Source of the DNA: Cucumis sativus
Lineage: Eukaryota > Streptophyta > Magnoliopsida > Cucurbitales > Cucurbitaceae
NCBI RefSeq assembly: GCF_000004075.3
Contig: NC_026661.2
Coordinates: 20,674,307 to 20,738,306, forward strand
Length of the DNA: 64,000 nt
Reading direction: 5' to 3'
Positions 60,506 to 64,000 of this stretch are shown piece after piece; positions within the stretch are counted from its first letter, which is position 1, and each line of letters begins with the position of its first letter. The notes beneath the pieces were generated by a model that was not told the origin of the DNA, searched no databases, and saw only the letters and a program-made list of their open reading frames with translations. Made by a program: the position numbers and the translations under genes.

Positions 60506-63500
60506 TTCCCAATTATCCTTCCCACACCAATCCCAAACAGCTTCAATCCCCCAAAAAAGACTCCTTGAGTTAAAAGTTACACTACTTTACCAACCGATCT
60601 CGAACCCCTAAAAACCCAGATTCTGAAGCTTTCCTAGAAACTTAAACAAATTTAAAAATTGATGATTAGCAGCCCTTTTTCCTCAAGACCCACCAACCCA
60701 AAATCGATTTTGGGGGAAAAGAAGACTGTTTTTAATATATGAAGGTATCGAGATAGGCACGCGTTGAAGGACGCCAATGTAGTAATAATAACAAATGATT
60801 CTCGTCAAAGATAAGGCAAAATAAAGCCAAATGACTTTTGATCTGCCTCCTTTTTATTCTGCTTTGGAGAGTGAAGTGGGGGACGTTTTTTGGCTACATT
60901 ACACGCTACTACGAACTTTTGTGCGTTACTTTGACTTCTCTGGCTCGTTGGCTCACTGCCTTTGTCCGTTTTCACCTCAGAATATTGTTAAATTTCGTCC
61001 TCTAAGCTCAAGATTTTACACGCGCCAATTAGGAGAACCCCATGTGAAGAAAGATCCACTTCCACCGATGAGAATGAAAATCCAGTAAAATGAGAGAAAG
61101 GAGAAAAAACCCTTTTGGTTAAAATAATAAACCCACAAAAAGGAATTGCTATCCTCTTTCTACGTAACGAAACCATCCAAACCCAAGTTTTGTTGTGCTA
61201 TTTTGACCATGGAAAGCTTGTTTTCCCCATTGGTTACTATGATAACTTTCCGAGAAATGAGAGAAATTTGGGCATTATAATATTGGGTTCCTTTTAAATT
61301 GCCAATTTCTTGGACAGCACAGACAAAAAGTTCTGCTTTGGCTGGCCGCTGGACCCAAACTGAAAAATGAAAACCTTTTTCTTTTTCTTTGTCAGTGTCT
61401 GAGAGATGACAAAGGAGTACTGGTATTCTCTTCTCGCCCTGCCTTCCTTGCATCCCTCACTTTGATAAATTCATGGAGCCGAAAATGGACCACTCATCTC
61501 TTTTTTCATCATTATGTTTTCTTTCACACTTTCTAAGAGAAGTATTCAAACCTCAAAGTACTAAGTACTAATCCTTTTGGTGTACACATTTTACATTCAT
61601 TTTGAGCTAATTTTATGAACTTTTTTTGGGTTAAATCAGCCAAATTTTCATACTTGTGATTCACTTGTCAACTATCTCTTTTCAATTTCATTTTTGTTTA
61701 AGACAAATTTAGAGCTCCCTGTCAAGTTCAAGCCCATCAAGTAGTGAAAAGAGGCGTAGGAGAATGATTGTCTCGTAAGGACAAAGTTAGTGCCTCGAGA
61801 TTTAGATTGTATATATCAAATGGAAAGTAATAAAGATACACTCAAACTAACACCATACATTCACAACAACTCTGACATTATTGACTGGGTACACATAACT
61901 CAAGGAAACCATCATAGATTGTTCTAGAAGTAAAAATATCAATAACCCTTACACCTAGACGTTGTAGGGGAAAACATATAAAAGAAAGCACAATTCTTAA
62001 GTAATCTTCCAAGTAGATCTCTAACCTTACTTCTTATGTGAATTTTGTACTTTTTATAGTAACTAAAGTGTGATAGGCTCACCACCACATTAATGTAGCT
62101 CGAAATAACTTGAGATAAAATTGGAAGACCCAAGTTAAAGGTCTGAAACATTAGTCAACGGGATGATTTAAAATTTTGAAAATTATTTATTTGGTAGTAT
62201 ACATTGACACCATCAATTATTTATTAAAAATATCAATTAGTCTTCTGAAAATATTAATTAATTAAGGACATTACTTGATGATTTAAAATCAATTAGTTTA
62301 TATCAATTTCTTTTGAATATATAGAAGGCTTAGAAAATGAACATTAATCAATTAGTTAATTAACTCTTTACTCAACATAACTACACAAAGATTAATGAAG
62401 ATATTTTTTATAACTATCATTTAGTAAAAAAAAAAAGAAAATAGAAGAAATTAAGACAACCATGAATTAGTGAGGATAGGTATAGTAACCCATGAAGATT
62501 GCATCCTACATTCTTATTTATGCTTTAGAAAAAGTTGAAATTTTTCATAATTCTCTTGCAAAATATTCTAATTTTATTTGGTTCCCTTCTAATAGTTTTG
62601 GTTATTTATATTATTTCATAGAAAAGTTGTTATTGAAAAGAAAGAAAAAATTAAAACCATTTTCATATATACAACAAAGACAAAATTATGGACTAATAAG
62701 AATTTAATAGGTCATTACTCTTCGTGGGTTTACTTTCTGAGTAGTGTTGATTATTACTAATAAGATTCTATCACAAATAAACGTTGTTGTGTTCGTAATT
62801 TAAAGTTAATATAGATTTTTTTAATCAAACTTTCGATTTTTATCCTGTTTAAAAGAATATTTTGTTAATAAATCCAATAACTTTTTGCCTAAAAGAAATG
62901 TATCCCAAACAAAACCAAAGCATTTAAAAAAAAGAAGAAGAAGAAGAAGAAGAGGAGGAGGAGGTTATACACCAACTATGTCCAAACTAAATCACCTCTA
63001 ATGCATCTTTTTTGTGAAATTATATTAATTTCACACTAGAGATATGCTATGTAATTAATTAACTAAACACATGAGAGAGTACTTTTAATAATTATTTGAA
63101 AATAAAAATAGCAACATTCTTCAAGTTTAAACTAAATATTGCCTATACTTATCTAAGATAAAATTTAGTGAAATTAACACATTTTGCCAAGTTTAGGATA
63201 TGTGAAGTGTTTATATTTAGAATCATTAGATTGTTATTATTATTATTTTAGATTTTGGGTATAGCAATGGATGTTGCTTTCAGGGCTAATATTTAGATTT
63301 ATAAATTTTGAAGTTGATATAAATTTTGATATATTTGTATTTTATTTTCTTTTGCATTATGTTATATTTATTAATACTATAGACATAATTGCTATATTTG
63401 TAAATGTCTTTTAAATTTTAGTATCATCATTTTTTAAAAATTCAACTACATACACTTAATTATATATGTTATGTTTGAATTAAATATCAATTTCATATAT

Positions 63501-64000
63501 TAAAATAAAAAAGAAAGACATTTCATTTCATTCAATGAATGAAATGAAAAAATCTACCAAAAAAGTGGGTTATGAGAAGGAATTTCGTTTAACAAAATAG
63601 AAAGACCATAAATTGTCTTAGACTTTTATGTATATTTATTGATAAAAGATTTGGTGAAGAGAATTGATGTTGGCAATATGCCAAACAACGATGCATCATG
63701 AAACAAATTTTCCCTCAACACCAAACAATAAACATACAAAGTACTTATCACGTCTCAAGTCAAAGGTGACCAAATAAACCTAATTGATTTGAACCAAGTA
63801 ACCAAGCCAAGAATCAATATCCTTCTAATTTGAATGTCAGGACTAGCACTTCTGTAATGAAACAATGTCATATGCAACCAAAATAAACACTTATTGGTTT
63901 AGCTTAATAGGCCATTCTTGCCTAATGGTAAAGCCAACACGATGGTTTTACCCATCTAGATTTGGCAAAGCTAGGTGGAGATTACTCATTGGCTCATCTA
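60506..64000. other. Aminotransferase 5' region and distal spacer, no gene recognised
   Basis: Up to about 60740 this should be the 5' UTR and proximal promoter of the aminotransferase. Near 60830-61450 the DNA is less AT-rich and open frames overlap on both strands, but none has a recognisable motif or splice context. A GAA/GAG microsatellite lies at 62932-62964. From 61500 to the end I see only AT-rich sequence. The last 100 bases are somewhat GC-richer and could belong to a gene or repeat that continues beyond the window. Confidence 0.5.
62932..62964. repeat. (GAA)n(GAG)n microsatellite
   Basis: Trinucleotide repeats AAG followed by AGG over 33 bases in non-coding DNA. Confidence 0.95.

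Noticed and set aside
60831-61453. Overlapping frames on both strands in a less AT-rich stretch upstream of the aminotransferase
   Set aside because: No recognisable motif, no plausible splice structure and no agreement between strands. Kept as spacer or promoter DNA.

Overview
The window looks like nuclear DNA of a dicot plant. It is strongly AT-rich, its genes are split by GT-AG introns, and it carries plant gene families, simple-sequence repeats and decayed retroelement pieces. The protein sequences and a dispersed repeat in the last gene resemble cucurbits (Cucumis-like); that assignment rests on recognition, not on a search.

Layout. (1) 0.5-7.1 kb: two tandem + strand 2-oxoglutarate/Fe(II) dioxygenase genes of the AOP1-like type, each with three exons, separated by two LINE remnants. 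(2) 8.9-48.3 kb: an array of four gibberellin 3-beta-dioxygenase (GA3ox) genes, all on the minus strand, here named A (13.8-15.0 kb), B (30.9-32.6 kb), C (35.8-37.7 kb) and D (39.6-40.9 kb). All four have one intron at the same codon and phase, and all keep the Fe(II) and 2-oxoglutarate ligands. The non-coding DNA around them is also duplicated. A and D share at least a dozen collinear upstream blocks over 8 kb and 4.4 kb respectively. A distal element recurs upstream of A, B and, shortened, D. A 3'-flanking block is shared by A and B. LINE 3' fragments lie in the array, and a tRNA-Asp(GTC) gene sits between C and D. (3) 50.7-54.3 kb: a complete seven-exon katanin p60 (KTN1) gene, minus strand. 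(4) 55.6-60.5 kb: a complete nine-exon ISS1/VAS1-type aromatic aminotransferase, minus strand, with a MITE-like repeat in its second intron. (5) 60.5-64 kb: no gene recognised.

Functionally, the GA3ox genes make the last step to bioactive gibberellin, ISS1/VAS1 links auxin and ethylene precursor pools, and katanin severs cortical microtubules during directional cell growth. The AOP-like enzymes have no known substrate outside Brassicaceae. No novel enzyme system was seen. The most notable observations are the structure of the GA3ox array, a stop-codon loss in GA3ox-B that turns former 3' UTR into coding sequence, an N-terminal deletion in GA3ox-C, and the retained duplicated non-coding blocks, one of which contains a palindromic RY motif.
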